The notes below the pieces were generated by a model. The model searched no databases and was not told where the DNA came from. It saw only the letters and a list, made by a program, of their open reading frames with translations. Below, piece after piece: positions 11,706-24,093 of a stretch of DNA of 64,000 nt. The position numbers and the translations under genes are program-made. Within the stretch, counting starts at the first letter, position 1. Every line of letters starts with the position of its first letter. This DNA comes from Brachypterus glaber (Eukaryota; Arthropoda; Insecta; Coleoptera; Kateretidae): contig OY294044.1 of the NCBI GenBank assembly GCA_958510825.1, positions 81,762,895 to 81,826,894 on the forward strand, read 5' to 3'.

Positions 11706-13915
11706 AGTATAAGCGGGGATCTTTTGTATGAAATATACAATAATTTACATTATCTCTTATGGCTTGACACGTCACTGCATAACACAGTTAAACCGCAGGG
11801 GATTGTGTATTTTAATACAACTTAATCCACTTTGTCTTTACAATAAAGCGATGAAATGGTAGCTGTGCCTTTTGCATTCACCTCGCGTATTATATAACAA
11901 AATTAGCTCTTTGAATTTAAAGTGGATAAGCCAATTAAATGTCTGGTTAAAAGTTAATCTACGATTAAGTCATGAAAATAGTTGGTGGAAACTTTAACCT
12001 TTCAAACAATTTTAGCCTATTTTTTGTGCCCACTTATAAAGAGGAAAGTATGGTTTTGTAAGCAGCAATATTTTGTTTTATTTAAAATACCTGGCAACAT
12101 TTTAGAAGAACGAAATGATATGGGTCATTACTACTACTGACAGAATTTTTGGTTATAACTTACAAGTAAATTATAACGTAAAAAGCTCACAGGGTGAGCT
12201 AATTGCCACAAAAAAAAAACAAAAAGAAAAAAAAAACAGTTTCACAAAAAAAATGGCAAACATTTTCAACAGTAATATCATGAGAGGTAATGAAATTTTC
12301 GATAATTTTATTACGGTCCCATAAAATAATTTTGCTCGCCACTGAGAGCTTTTAACGAAAAATAAACGAAAAAAATTACTTTAGAGAAAAATTATTTTAT
12401 GAGGCCATAATAAAATTTTCTGAAAATTTCACTGCCTCAAGTGGTATTTGACTTGACTATTTTAAAAACCATCTAGGAAGAAAAAGTATTTTTTAAACAA
12501 ATGTTTATTACGAGTTTATTACAGGCAATTTTGTGTTGTTATTTAGTTTTGCGAATCAAGCCAAGCTTCTTCCTCCCCCTCTTTAAACAATTTTTGAAAA
12601 ATTAATAATAATGTTGCAAACACGTTAAGTATACTTTTAAACTAATTTTAATTGATATAAATTAATATTTACAAAAAAAAATAAAAGGTTGCGTTTAGTT
12701 AAAAAAAAAATGTTTTAAAAATATAAAAAAATATAATAAATTTTTATTAGCTTTAAAATAATTTATCACACAATCCCCCTTTCTGTTTAAAAAAATGTCA
12801 CCTCATGCCCCCCAGTCCACATTTTAAGAGCTATATGCGAAAAGATAGTTTGGATTGTCTTATTTAAGTGTTTGAAATTTGAAGTCGATATATCAACTCG
12901 TTCAAAAGTTTAGAGGGGGTGGGTATAGCTTAACCAATGAGTTTGAATGGGGGGGGGGGGGGTACATGATCGCTGCCTGACCGGTTTGGATGTTATTTTT
13001 ACTGGAGTCCTGTTCCCCCATTCCAATTTATTGAGCATAACCTACTGAACAGGTTTGAGTCAAAATTAAATTTCACTTAAAACAAAAGAGCGTTAAAATT
13101 GCATAAAATTACCAAATAAACATACTACTGTCAGTTTTGATGATGAATTATATATAGGACGTTTACGAAAAACGTTAGAAATATGAGAATTTTATTTTTA
13201 GAACACGCGTAGTGATTTTTTTTAAGTGATTGACAGGTTTTAATTTTAAACGCGCGCGCGTGAATCATGTATAACTTTTTAGAATGGAAAACGTTTGATG
13301 ATTTTCCGATAAATATTTAATTCGTACATGTTTCTCTGAAATAAGCTTACACTAAAAAAAATCATACTGAACAATTTTTTGTGAACAACTTAGAATGTCA
13401 CCAATCTTGCTATTTCAAATTCCCTGACCTTTTCTCGATTCAATTTTTTTCAACATAATCAAAATATTTAAAATGTTTAAAAAGTCTTTAATCTTTATAA
13501 ATTAACGACTATTAAGCTTAAATTTAATTAAATAATATAGAAATACCATCTATTTAAAAAAAGATCTTCAAAGTTTTTGACAGTCTTTTCAGAAACCATA
13601 ATTTCATATAATATCGCCACGTGGTTGGTATCAGAAAAAAATAACTCAAGAAAGCTCTAATTTAACTTTGCCACGTATTTTAATCAGAAATTAAAACCTA
13701 TTAATTTACATTCAAGACATTAATTAACTAGCTAGTTTCTGGTAATTTGCAATCAATTTAAGAGAACATAAAAACACTAATTTAGTTAAATCGAATTTCG
13801 ATTATGGAAATTAAAAATGGTAAAAACCAATTTAAAATTAAAATTGAAAAAAAAATGTATGAACTTATAGTCAAATTAGTGGTATTTTACCAGTATAATT
13901 CCTGTAATTTATTTA

Positions 13916-14395
13916 TATACAGGGTGTTAGATTAAAGTCTGATACTACAAATTAGTTAATTACTTCCAAAATTAACATGATCAACCCTCGTCAATTTTTC
14001 TTAAAACAGAGAAATAATTACTAAAAACAAGTAACATTCAGATCAAGTGGCTCAAAAGTTTTTATATCCGGAAGATATTAAATAAAAACCGTAGCCGTAG
14101 CTCTCGTAGCACTCATTTCCGGGCCAACCTTTACAGAAACCTTTTTTTTAACTTCTGACGAGGGGTTAATCTCCCGCGTAATCTCTTGTACAAGCACTGC
14201 GTAATATTTCGTAATCTTGCGTAATCTTACGTAATCTTGCGTAATCTTACGTAATCTTGCGTAATCTTGAGTAACCTTGCGTAATCTATGGCTTTGCGTA
14301 ATCTTTGTACACGAAATTTCGGGAGATTAACCGCTCGACTTCTGATTAGAATCACCTCCCAAAATTAATAATCAAATGCCTAAAACACCGTCTAT
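13916..14395. mobile_element. ACAGGGTG-type element interrupted by a MITE
   Basis: Starts TATACAGGGTGTTAG and fades out at 'aaaacaccgtctattt'. It carries the 'gggccaacctttacagaaac' segment also present in the 6423-6897 copy. A CGAGGGG MITE sits inside it at 14159-14337. Confidence 0.65.
14159..14337 (+). mobile_element. CGAGGGG-family MITE, CGTAATCTT-core subfamily
   Basis: Termini CGAGGGGTTAATCTCCCG and CGGGAGATTAACCGCTCG. Perfect 8-bp target duplication ACTTCTGA on both sides. The 179-bp body contains about 11 tandem CGTAATCTTG/CGTAATCTTA units of 11 bp. Inserted in a copy of the ACAGGGTG repeat, only about 140 bp from the SERCA microexon. Confidence 0.9.
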
Positions 14396-14478
14396 TTTAG
14401 AAATTTTGTCTCATTCGAAAAATCCTCTGTATAAAAATTGAGACTAATTAATTTTTCATAATTAAATCATTCACTTAC

Positions 14479-14496
14479 CTTCTTCCGCAGGAAGTT
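14479..14496 (-). CDS. SERCA: SERCA coding exon 2: 18-nt microexon
   Basis: Eighteen-base microexon between a TTTTTTTGTTACAG acceptor and a GTAAGT donor. With the last G of exon 1 it encodes E-L-P-A-E-E plus the first base of a Gly codon, the invariant ELPAEEG segment that follows YGPN in SERCA pumps. It is phase-1 in and phase-1 out, so skipping would remove six residues without a frameshift. An 18-nt second exon is known from ATP2A genes in vertebrates, so this is an ancient structure. It sits between a 21.1-kb and a 9.5-kb intron, and a CGAGGGG MITE lies about 140 bp downstream in the next intron. Confidence 0.93.
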
Positions 14497-15107
14497 CTGT
14501 AACAAAAAAAATAAAAACATATTAGTATAATTACAAATTTAAAAAAGTCTATATATAAAAAAGTACACAATATTTTGTCATAAAACATATTAGCATAGAA
14601 AAAGGAAAAAACAAAAAAGAGGTACATTGGTGAAGTTATTTCACGGCAACTAGCCTCTCGGTCCGACACAAGCGCCTAAATGCAGCTCTGTATGCAAGAT
14701 TTTGTTTTGGTTTTTTGTCGTTTGGTCTTTTTTTTTAATGAGGGGGCCTTGGTTTACGTTAACGTTGGTTTGGCGTCTGTTTGGTGTTATTTTTTTTTGT
14801 AAAAAAATGTTTTTTATTTAAAATAACATATTGAAGAATGGTCAGCGCATGCGCAGTTTATCAAAAACGTTGCATAAAGAGCTGCACATAGGCGCTCCTG
14901 GTCCGACCTCGTCTCTCCGATTTGGCTGAAATTTTGCATGTCACCATAACTTGTTTATATACCCCCATTAACAGCATTTTGCGAAATATTGGTTAGGTGC
15001 CAAATATTTTGACTCAGTTTGCCATTTTGTGGGGGAGGTTATCAACTCTTAAACTTAAAACATCGCCCGCACTCATGTTAAAGGAACAATATTTCATGAA
15101 AAGTAGG

Positions 15108-15307
15108 NNNNNNNNNNNNNNNNNNNNNNNNNNNNNNNNNNNNNNNNNNNNNNNNNNNNNNNNNNNNNNNNNNNNNNNNNNNNNNNNNNNNNNNNNNNNN
15201 NNNNNNNNNNNNNNNNNNNNNNNNNNNNNNNNNNNNNNNNNNNNNNNNNNNNNNNNNNNNNNNNNNNNNNNNNNNNNNNNNNNNNNNNNNNNNNNNNNNN
15301 NNNNNNN
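15108..15307. other. Assembly gap (200 N)
   Basis: Exactly 200 undetermined bases, probably a placeholder of arbitrary length. Open frames crossing it are meaningless. Confidence 0.99.
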
Positions 15308-15487
15308 TCCCAATAACCCTACTACGCACTATATTAACTCGACTAGCAACTTGACATAACTCATATAAATATTTGTCATAGTAAGTCATTGTCAAATATC
15401 CCCCTGTAAATTCGGAAACATGGTATCTGCAAAAATAGTTATTTTTGTATTAAGGCGTCCAGCCGAGATCAGCAATCACGCGAAAAA

Positions 15488-15639
15488 GTCCAGGACCTGT
15501 GTGGGCTAGTAGTAGAGGGAACCACTGGCTTATACTGACTTTCGAACCAGTTTATAGGGAGTGTCCGTTTCACTTATCGCCTTCGCCAAATTTCAATTAT
15601 TAATTAACTGAACTGAACTGAAACTACGCTACGCCTCCC
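15488..15639 (-). mobile_element. SINE copy with internal deletion
   Basis: From 'gtccaggacctgtgtgggct' to 'aattattaattaac' it matches the fuller SINE at 31221-31433. The tRNA-like head is lost except for a terminal 'acgcctccc'. A small 'aactg' repeat occupies the deletion. Confidence 0.75.
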
Positions 15640-15746
15640 ATATGGGTTAATGGCCAATAATAATTCTACAATTTGGGAATATGGTTTTTATACAGTATAC
15701 TAGTAGGGATGCTATAGATTAGGGATTTTATGTAGTTGGTACGTTA

Positions 15747-15935
15747 GGGAACGCAAATTGTACCAAAATTCATACACTTCATACCACGGTTCCTGCGTTA
15801 TTAAAGGGTGTAGAGATTTTATATTTTGACTACCCCCTAACATACCCCCTATTTGGCGGGTAGCCAAAACACTAAATCTGTACAGCCTTTATGAATTGTG
15901 GTACAATTTGCGTTACGTAACACTTGAACGTTCCC
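15747..15935. mobile_element. PIF/Harbinger-like MITE with TTA duplication
   Basis: Termini GGGAACG and CGTTCCC with matching 'caaattgtacc'/'ggtacaatttg' arms. The right end is the longer GCGTTACGTAACACTTGAAC form. TTA is duplicated at 15744-15746 and 15936-15938. TTA/TWA duplications are typical of PIF/Harbinger; no transposase is seen. Confidence 0.75.
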
Positions 15936-16810
15936 TTAGGGAGTGGGGAAGTTGAGATTTAGTCTGCCTTTTTTCATTATGCAGGAGATGAAAAGTGTCG
16001 TATTGTCGTATTTTATCAATTTGGATCGACTTTTTAAAAACAGACGACGCGTCGCGACGGGACGCTTACAGTCGACGCCGCTTTAATTTGGGCGTCTAAA
16101 CTCATATTAAAACGTTTTACAAATTATGTTTTCGAGGTATTTTAGACGATTTTATTATTCAATCTTAAAGCCAACTGTTTTCTGTCATTTAAAATTAGTG
16201 AATTTATTTTTGAAATTTGAAATCCGGTTCATGGTTCATGTTAAAACAGAAATTAAATTTAAATACACAAATGAGTTAATTTAAATAGATAAAATTTTAA
16301 AGTTAATTCTTAGATTTAAACCCGAGTTTCATAAATAGTTAATTATGAGGTTTTAAGGTTTATTTACCCAACAAAAATGATTTATATGGACATATTTTGT
16401 TCCATTAAAAGATCAGAAAGTTATTTTTATGTTACGCGATATTTACTATAAAAAAAACAAAGCACATAAAAAATATTTTATTCGCAACGGTATATGTAAT
16501 ACATACATAACATGTATTAATAAAGTTTGGGAAGTACGTGATTTCTTGTCCCACTAAATTCCAGGCCTTGACCTGACCTGTAATGAAAAACAGAAACCAG
16601 TAAACTAATTATTACTGGTCTGCAATTTAAATCATTAATTTCCGCTAGATGGCGCCATCGATTAAAATGTCATTATTAATGCTTAAAGCAAGATAGCCGA
16701 ACTGCTGTTGTCACGATAAACACGAATATAATCTAATACATTACGTTTAAAAAACTTAAATGTACAGTTTTACTCAATAATACTAACTATACGTTGCCAA
16801 TGCAATTTAT

Positions 16811-17417
16811 TCAAAAAATAAAACATTCGTTTTGGGTTAATTTTGGCAAATTTTAATCGTCACTTTTCAGTACTTAACAGTTTCGGTCTATATTAGACCT
16901 TTATCAAAAGCTAAAAATTACAATGGGATAAGATATAACGCATAATTATAAAAATATTAAAAGTTTTTTAAAATGAACCTAACCTAAAAAACTTACCATC
17001 TAAATTATGAGCATTATTTTTACAAATTCCGAACATGCCATGGAACTAATTACTGGCTACTTATACAAACATTACATTACACAGTTACATAATTTGTTTG
17101 AACTGAATTAGTTTGATCTATTCAGTTCAAACAAATTATGTAACTGTGTAATGTAATGTTTGTATAAGTAGCCAGTAATTAGTTCCATGGTATGTTCGGA
17201 ATTTGTAAAAATAATGCTCATAATTTAGATGGTAAGTTTTTTAGGTTAGGTTCATTTTAAAAAACTTTTAATATTTTTATAATTATGCGTTATATCTTAT
17301 CCCATTGTAATTTTTAGCTTTTGATAAAAGTCTAATATAGACCGAAACTGTTAAGTACTGAAAAGTGACGATTTAAATTTGCCAAAATTAACCCAAAACG
17401 AATATTTTATTTTTTGA
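16811..17417. repeat. Near-perfect 607-bp palindrome (298-bp arms, 11-bp loop)
   Basis: The left arm (16811-17108) and right arm (17120-17417) are equal in length and differ at only about four positions that I could see; the loop is TAGTTTGATCT. Arms begin TCAAAAAATAAAA. A 12-bp word GTTTTACTCAAT occurs just outside on both sides. There is no open frame. Transcribed within SERCA intron 1, it would fold into about 300 bp of double-stranded RNA. It could be a foldback element or a recent inverted duplication. Confidence 0.92.
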
Positions 17418-17781
17418 GTTTTACTCAATGTTTTTTACTTTTGAGACTGAGAAGGATAATAAATGTTATAAACGGTGCCTTGTGAGCTGTCAACAAATGA
17501 TTTGTTGTTTATTTGGGTTACGCGTATGTGGAACTTCAGTTTTATATCATTGTGTTTTTCTTGTAAAATGCAGGAAAAAATATTTGTGGTAAATATGAAA
17601 AAAACTAACAAACTAAGTATTATAGTATTATTTTCATCATTTGAATTCAAACATCTAGGTTTCAAAAAAATAAGTACTTTATTTTTAAATAAAAACAGTT
17701 GGGAATAAAATAGTATACAGGTCTCCCGGAAAATGGTACTTTTCGAGTCGACCTGTAATCTACTATTATGGAATAGACTTA

Positions 17782-17916
17782 GGGCCACTTGCACCAATGA
17801 TGGTTTAACTTTAAACTTGGATTAAATTGACGGCCGACCAATCAGAACGCAGCATTTTTAACTTAAACTCGGTTTAGCTGAGGTAATCCCGTACCAAAAG
17901 TTGGTGCAAGTGGCCC
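17782..17916. mobile_element. Palindromic MITE, GGGCCACTTGCACCAA termini
   Basis: Termini GGGCCACTTGCACCAA and TTGGTGCAAGTGGCCC, TTA duplicated on each side, 135 bp. A diverged relative lies at 31577-31680. The duplication again suggests PIF/Harbinger-type mobilisation. Confidence 0.82.
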
Positions 17917-18485
17917 TTAGTGTTTAGCATTTCTAAACTATGTCTTTGTTTAAAATTCCGCATAAGTAATTAATTAGTAATTAACATAGTGAACAGCTAT
18001 ACAGATTATCCATCTGTTTAGTATACACTTCAATTTCGACTTGTAAATTTCGAAACCTCGTATCTCAAATAATAAATTTTTGGTTCCTTGTACTATAGTA
18101 TTTCCAAGAAAAGTATATATCTTTTAAACCATTCCGCTTGTAAACAATCTTTAAGTTACTATGGAAACGCAAGATGAGCGTACGTCGTAAGCCAATTAGC
18201 AAGGTCCAATTTACACATTCGTAAAAACGTTGGCATGTGACATTAACTAGAAAAACGCGATTTTATAAGCAAATTTTTTTTCCACAGAAATAATTTTTAT
18301 AGACTTTTTAGTAAAAGCTTTATCAATTCTCCTTTTTTTTTTTCAAGTTAAAACATCATGCAAAGATAAGGGAAGTAAACAAAACGAAATAAAATATAAA
18401 AAATTCTCGAAAAATTTAAGATCCTGCTAATTTTCATTTCTTTTTTATTTTTTTCATCTTCTAACGTAACATTTGTTTATTTTAA

Positions 18486-20003
18486 AGACCACTTTACACG
18501 GAGCAATTTGTACGCAAGTTTGATGCTATGCAAGTTTGCTGCCAGATATAGCATGACGGCAATTGGACATTGATTTGCCTTTTCACGGAGCAAGTTGTAC
18601 GCAAGTTTGGTGCTATATATTGCAAGGTAAACAGTGCTGCCAACCAGACAATTTTGACGTGTCTCTGCGTTTGTTGACAAAAACATAACCTAGCATGTGC
18701 TTTTAATAATAATAATTATTAACATGTGCAGTTGCTACTATGTTAGTAAAATGAAATCGATTTATTTTTATTTATTTATTTATTTCAAATATATACATAT
18801 AATTGTTGTAAAAATTAGAATGGTGAGACACCTAGGTTTAGTAAACCTGTATTGTCTCAAGTATGAATATGTGATTATAAAATAAAATAATTCTATTATA
18901 ATACCTACTTAGACTAAATATCTTTATGACATTTTTTTATGCATTTTTTAGTTTTACTTAAGTTTTTAAGTTATTTTAAGTAATCTGACATTGTACTGTC
19001 ATTTGAAATGGAAGTTTTTAGTTTTTTTATGAAAATTTTTTGAAATTTTGGTAACTTTTTTTCCAGATTGGTACCACGAAAATAACCATACAACTTGCGT
19101 GAAAATCGCCGAAAAATAGAACATGTTCACGGAAAGAAATTAGTGGGCTCTGCGCTATACATTATAAGATATTTGGTAACAGTGGCAAATTATAGTGATT
19201 TAAGCTATAGATTATAAGGGACACAATAACTAATAATGTTAAAAATAAATTGGAAACGATTATATATATATTACAGACACGATTATATTTATTACAGGCA
19301 CTATTATAAATTTACAGAAATTTTATTATATTATAAAAATTATTAGCACGGACAATAATTAAATCTATTTAAGCTATAAATGCCATACTATTTGTTATAT
19401 TTTATTATTCACTAAACAATTAAAGTATTTCATATAAATTTTTACACTGACTGCCATAATTGTAAGAGAAAGCTTTGTATTTATATAATAAGCGATTATA
19501 ATTTTCTTGGTATGTGTGTTATAGCGCTCTTAGCTATAATTTTTTTTTCCGTGTTCTAAATAATTTGATGGCACGAAAATGGCCTCAAACTTGCCTGAAG
19601 GTATGCGGTGACTGAATCATTCTTGCAACAAACTTGCATAGTGCTGCCAACCAGACAATTTTGACGTGTCTCTGCGTTTATTGACAAAAACATAACCTAG
19701 CATTTGCTTCTTAAGGAAGTTTTTTAGTTAGATAGACCTATTATTAATAATTATTAACATGTGCAGTTGCTACTATGTTAGTAAAATGAAATCGATTTGG
19801 TAACCTTTTTTTTGCAGGTTGGTACCACGAAAATAACCATAAAACTTGCGTGAAAATCGCCGAAAAATAGAACATGTTCTAAATAATTTGATGGCACGAA
19901 AATGACCTCAAACTTGCCTGAAGGCATGCGGTGACTGAATCATTCTTGCAACAAACTTGCATAGCATGAAACTTGCGCACAAATTGCTCCGTGTAAAGTG
20001 GCT
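18486..20003. mobile_element. TTAA-flanked composite TIR element with internal duplication
   Basis: Inverted ends share CACTTTACACGGAGCAATTT and extend for about 50 bp; TTAA is present at both borders (18482-18485, 20004-20007). Inside, a block with 'gtgctgccaaccagacaatt' occurs twice (from about 18634 and 19641). The first copy is split by an insertion at about 18760-19040 carrying a TTTATTTATT tract (a possible LINE 3' tail) and by a MITE at 19128-19553. The TTAA target points to a piggyBac- or Kolobok-type transposase; none is encoded. Confidence 0.8.
19128..19553. mobile_element. Nested MITE, CACGGAAA termini
   Basis: Inserted between 'gaacatgtt' and 'ttctaaataattt', which are contiguous in the second copy of the host block (about 19870-19890), so the empty site is visible in the same element. 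Ends CACGGAAA / TTTCCGTG, with subterminal 'gcgctata' words inverted. Confidence 0.75.
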
Positions 20004-20744
20004 TTAAGGCTTTAAAAATAACAATGCAAAAAAATAATGCCTTTATAATAACTGTTTATTTTGAATTTCTAAGCTGTTTCTAAACAGAAACAGCCATGTA
20101 TAAAATTCCAAATTGTTTATTGGTAAATAACTATAGCGACAAAGTAAATGTGCCATGGGAAAAATGATCCAAAGTCCAAAAATACGGAATGTTAAAAAAT
20201 AGAAATTACAAAACAGATCAATCCAAAATCTCATTATTTTAAGAATTACAAATTCAAAAGATTAATAACATCGCAATTATTTAAATGACGTCGTAAACAT
20301 TACAACTTTGCAAGTATTTATGTAAATTATTAAACATACAGATAATTATGGTTAATAATTAATGACGTATCTAGCAATGACGTAGAATCTGCGTCGTAGA
20401 CCAAACAAACGAAAAAAAAATCCGTAACGTTCATGTATCTATTGTAATCTATACAAATTATTTTTCAATATTGCTAAATATTGTAAAAACTATTTATAGA
20501 TTCTTCTACACTCATAAAACGAATATTTCGACGTGGAAAAGTTTACATGTGAATATAAATAAAGTTACGTTCTATATACCGGCTTTGTTTATAATAGTAT
20601 ATTACGTACTGAGGTGACCAATGGGCGTTAGCCCCGCGGTCTGCTAATTCTCGAAGGAAAAATTAAATTTCCGCCGAGTTTTGTATACTATTTTATTCAC
20701 AATTTTTACATAAAATGGTGCTGAAGGTGTAAATGTAGATAATT

Positions 20745-22090
20745 TAATAGACAGTTTAATGTTGCTATACCCAGACGATTTTAGTTATTTTTGGAGTCTC
20801 TCCCATAGATATAGCTAAAAAACTAAAAATTTAAAAACCAAAATTGTTTGTTTTAGCAGAGGTGGTTTTAGATTATCACAAGACGTTAAGTTTAGGTATA
20901 CTCGTGACAATCTGAGAATGCGACTCTGACGTCACAGCTCGTAAATTAAAAATCACTCTGTATTGTAACTGAAACTTATTTACTATTACTTAATACATAA
21001 TTATTATATAGAAAATGTATATAAAAAATCATTTATTGAATCTTAAAAAATAAGTTTCAATTACCCTACAGAGTGGTATTTAGTTTACGCGCTGTGACGT
21101 CAGAGTCGCACTCTCAGATTGACACGAGTATATAATGGCGAAGAAGTAGAAGTGGCCAATAAATATAGCTAGGGGTACATTTTAACAAATCCGCGTTATT
21201 CTCTGAAATGACAAAAGAGGCATGTAACAAAACTAAAAAATCTGTCGGTACTGTCATGTCTCTTATACATACATATATGGCAACTTCGAAAATAAATATC
21301 TGGGATTCCAGAATTTCCTTATATAATTCAATAAATCTTTCTACTCTACTATATAGCTCTTCTATTTGGGCCCTGCGAAATGTCGAGGAGCTAGAACGCG
21401 TCCAACTAGGATTTTTTAAAAGGCTGTTTTCACTACCTCGCAACAGGCCTGGTTGGTTGGTTAGGCAAAAGACTGGTACCCTTAAAATATCCTTTTTAAT
21501 ATTCAAAATATGCCTTTCAAGGGTATTACAACTTTTTATGGATGCCTTCTCATAGATATCCTAGAATATGACAGACTTGTTTATTTTAATAATATAAAAA
21601 AGTCCAAATATAATTGGGTGGCGCAGTTTTAATCAATGCTTGACGAACTCACTTTTTTAAATGAAATTTCTGTAAGAAAATAAAAAAATTACAGACCGAT
21701 TTTGCTGAATAAATTTAAAGAATATTTATATAATATATATAAATATCTTTAATTAACTCGACTAACGCAACAATTTATCAATACTTTTTCGTCTCCAGAG
21801 AATCACAAAAATACCTACGTTCTTGCGAATAATAATGCAAATAAGAATGGCCACCTCATTTAGCTTTACTTTTTCCTACAATGGTTTATTTTATAAAATC
21901 ATTCCAAATGAACGGTGCACCATATGTAATTTAAACCAATTTGAGATTTTTTTAATGTCTTATTTACAAACCCCTGGGGAAACCTTACATAGATAGTCTT
22001 ATAGATTGTTTTTGCCCTAAATGCTCTTAAAATCAAAATGATTTGCGGTATTGTTAGAAATTGTCTTAAAATTCGCTCATTTATCTTGAA
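20745..22090 (+). mobile_element. Degenerate LINE 3' half (reverse transcriptase remnant)
   Basis: Plus-strand remnant. RT motif C reads MLLYPDDFSYF (20758 on), with Pro where Ala is usual. LKTKIVCFSRGGF follows, then after a MITE insertion YNGEEVEVANKY. From 21208 a 115-codon frame gives MTKEACNKTKKSVGTVMSLI and later LLYSSSIWALRNVEELERVQ, the thumb and connection region of LINE RTs. Frameshifts and stops follow, with a decayed Cys-rich end (CTICNLNQFE, near 21915). The element is non-functional. It differs from the LINE at 9521-11040. Clade not assigned. Confidence 0.85.
20901..21128. mobile_element. MITE with about 80-bp TIRs inserted in the LINE
   Basis: Starts CTCGTGACAATCTGAGAATG, ends with its near-inverse in CACGAG. 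TATA flanks both ends (a TA or TATA duplication). It interrupts the RT coding sequence. A half copy lies at 32300-32384. Confidence 0.85.
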
Positions 22091-22140
22091 CGAATAATTT
22101 ATTATATCATATTTTAATTACGCGCTTTTTTCCTTTATTT

Positions 22141-22276
22141 TTCCTCTTTTTTGTAATACATATACATATAATTATGCTGTACACTTATATTGGGTTTAAT
22201 TCATTTTTTTCCTCTTTTTTGTAATACATATACATATAATTATGTTGTACACTTATATTAGGTTTAATTCATTTTT
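22141..22276 (+). repeat. Tandem duplication, 2 x 68 bp
   Basis: Two nearly identical 68-bp units beginning 'ttcctcttttttgtaatac', differing at about two positions (gctgt/gttgt; tggg/tagg). Probably part of the LINE 3' untranslated region. Confidence 0.85.
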
Positions 22277-22780
22277 TAATCAATCAAACTTCTTGTAATA
22301 AAAATTTATTGTTTAGATACAATAAAATTTTGTTATGTTACCCACGATTTCTACCTATTTTATCAACAATTGTATATTTTATGTTCCACGACAAAACTGA
22401 CACCATCTTTAAATTTATAAACGCCGGTGAAGTTACACAGTTCTGCTTTATTAATGTATGTATAGATCACTTTTATTTAATATTAACAATTTTAAAACAT
22501 ATAAATATATTAAATATAAATATACATTCGACTTAAATAATAAATATTTGATTAAAACTAGGACACAATAATATATATTTGTCAAACGTCTGTCAAAAGT
22601 TTTTTGGTTTCCAAAATCGAAAATTTACATTATGGACCACAGATAATTCAACTATATGACTCCTATGGATACATAAAACTGTTATAAAGAAGGGATATGA
22701 AGAGAAATAAAAATATGGCAGCAAAATTTTTTGTAAATATCAGTAAGTATCTATATTTGGAATGTAATTTTGTGATCAAA

Positions 22781-22890
22781 ATTAGTAGAGCCCCTAGCAC
22801 AAGCTTAAAGCTTATTTGAGCCCTCTACGCCTCTGTATTAAAAACTACAAGATAAATAAATAAAATAAATAAATAAAATAAAAAAGTATA
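22781..22890 (+). repeat. Probable LINE 3' terminus with ATAAATAA tail
   Basis: 'gagcccctagcacaagc' leads into repeated AAATAAATAAAAT units, the form of a degenerate LINE 3' tail. Whether it belongs to the LINE ending near 22090 is unclear. Confidence 0.5.
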
Positions 22891-23284
22891 AAAATAACGT
22901 TATGTATTTACTTCGTTAAATTACCGGCGGTGGCAGCACTTATCAGTGATCTTTCAGAAATGACAGATAAATTGGTTGTAAGTTTAATATATTTGAGAAA
23001 CACGAAAATATTACAATTTAATTGTGTATCTGATTTAAAAAAATAAGTACTTAAAACTATTTTTTCCATAAAATTTTAATACATTTAAGTTTTTGACATA
23101 TCTGAAGTAAAGTAAAGTTAGTCACAAGACAGTTCTCGACCAAGGGATGGAAATGTGGTGTTTCAAACTTTTTAGGTAGTAGAAGTTAACAATAACAGAT
23201 TTTCCAACTTTTACGGTATGTATGTAATTAGCTTATTTTTAATTGATTGGGAATAAAATTACTTAAATTACTAAATTTATCGGT

Positions 23285-23395
23285 ATAAGAACGTTCAAGT
23301 ATTACGTAACGCAAATTTTGACCATTTTGGACCCCCCCCCCCCTGTAACGGTATTTTCCTATACCATTAACATGGGCGTAACACTCCAAAATTTA
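23285..23395 (+). mobile_element. PIF/Harbinger-like MITE fragment
   Basis: AGAACGTTCAAGTATTACGT followed by 'aacgcaaattttgaccatttt', a C11 run and 'aacatgggcgtaacactcc'. Colinear with 6010-6115 and, inverted, with 34461-34612. Confidence 0.7.
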
Positions 23396-24093
23396 TTGTT
23401 TACATTTAATTTTGCTCAATTTATGTATAAATTACAAGCATAACAAAAATAACCTTGCTGGTTTTCCCCGTAAAAATCACAAAGGGGCGTAATATTTTTT
23501 TTTTTGCAATGTTGGCGAGCTTAAATATTTGGATGCATGGATCTGCGGTCTTTTTATCATCGAAGAGCTATTAATATTTAATATTTATGTGAATCTATTG
23601 CTTTTTTTAATTTAATTTAAATACATTCATGATAAACCAATACGAGCTATTTTCTTTAAACCGTACACACTCCAATTTCAAATGTCAATAGAAATTATTG
23701 TACGGAAAACATATGTACTGTATTTTTCTATTTTCAGGTTGTAAACAACGTGGTGCCAAGTTGGCACTGCCAACAAATACAATACAAATTAAAAGCAGAC
23801 AAGCACTAAATAGTAAAAACAAACGTGATATCTAAATATATATTTTTTCAAATATTCCATCTATTTTGTTACAAAATTTTTGTACATCCCTAACAAAATT
23901 GTTACCTATTACCTATTACTTAAAGTACTGGCCAACCTAATGCTTGTTTCTATAGCAACAGTACTAGTTACCATGGCAACTAGTACTGTCACTATTTTCA
24001 TAGAAAGAAGTATCAAATTGGCCATTAATTGCCTAAACTGTTTGTTAAGGATAATTTTTAACTTTAGTTTCTAACGCTCATAGGTAACAAGAC

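Larger units (their letters stand above)
5002..14478 (-). other. SERCA intron 2 (about 9.5 kb)
   Basis: Intron bounded by the exon 3 acceptor and the microexon donor. It holds a LINE fragment (9521-11040), several MITEs, and an inverted repeat pair flanking the LINE. Stretches 7500-8580 and 11710-13910 are AT-rich with homopolymers (a G run near 12950, a CG alternation near 13250), and I see no feature in them. Confidence 0.8.

Noticed and set aside
14997..15395. Open reading frames of 99-120 codons
   Set aside because: They exist only because they read through the 200-N gap.
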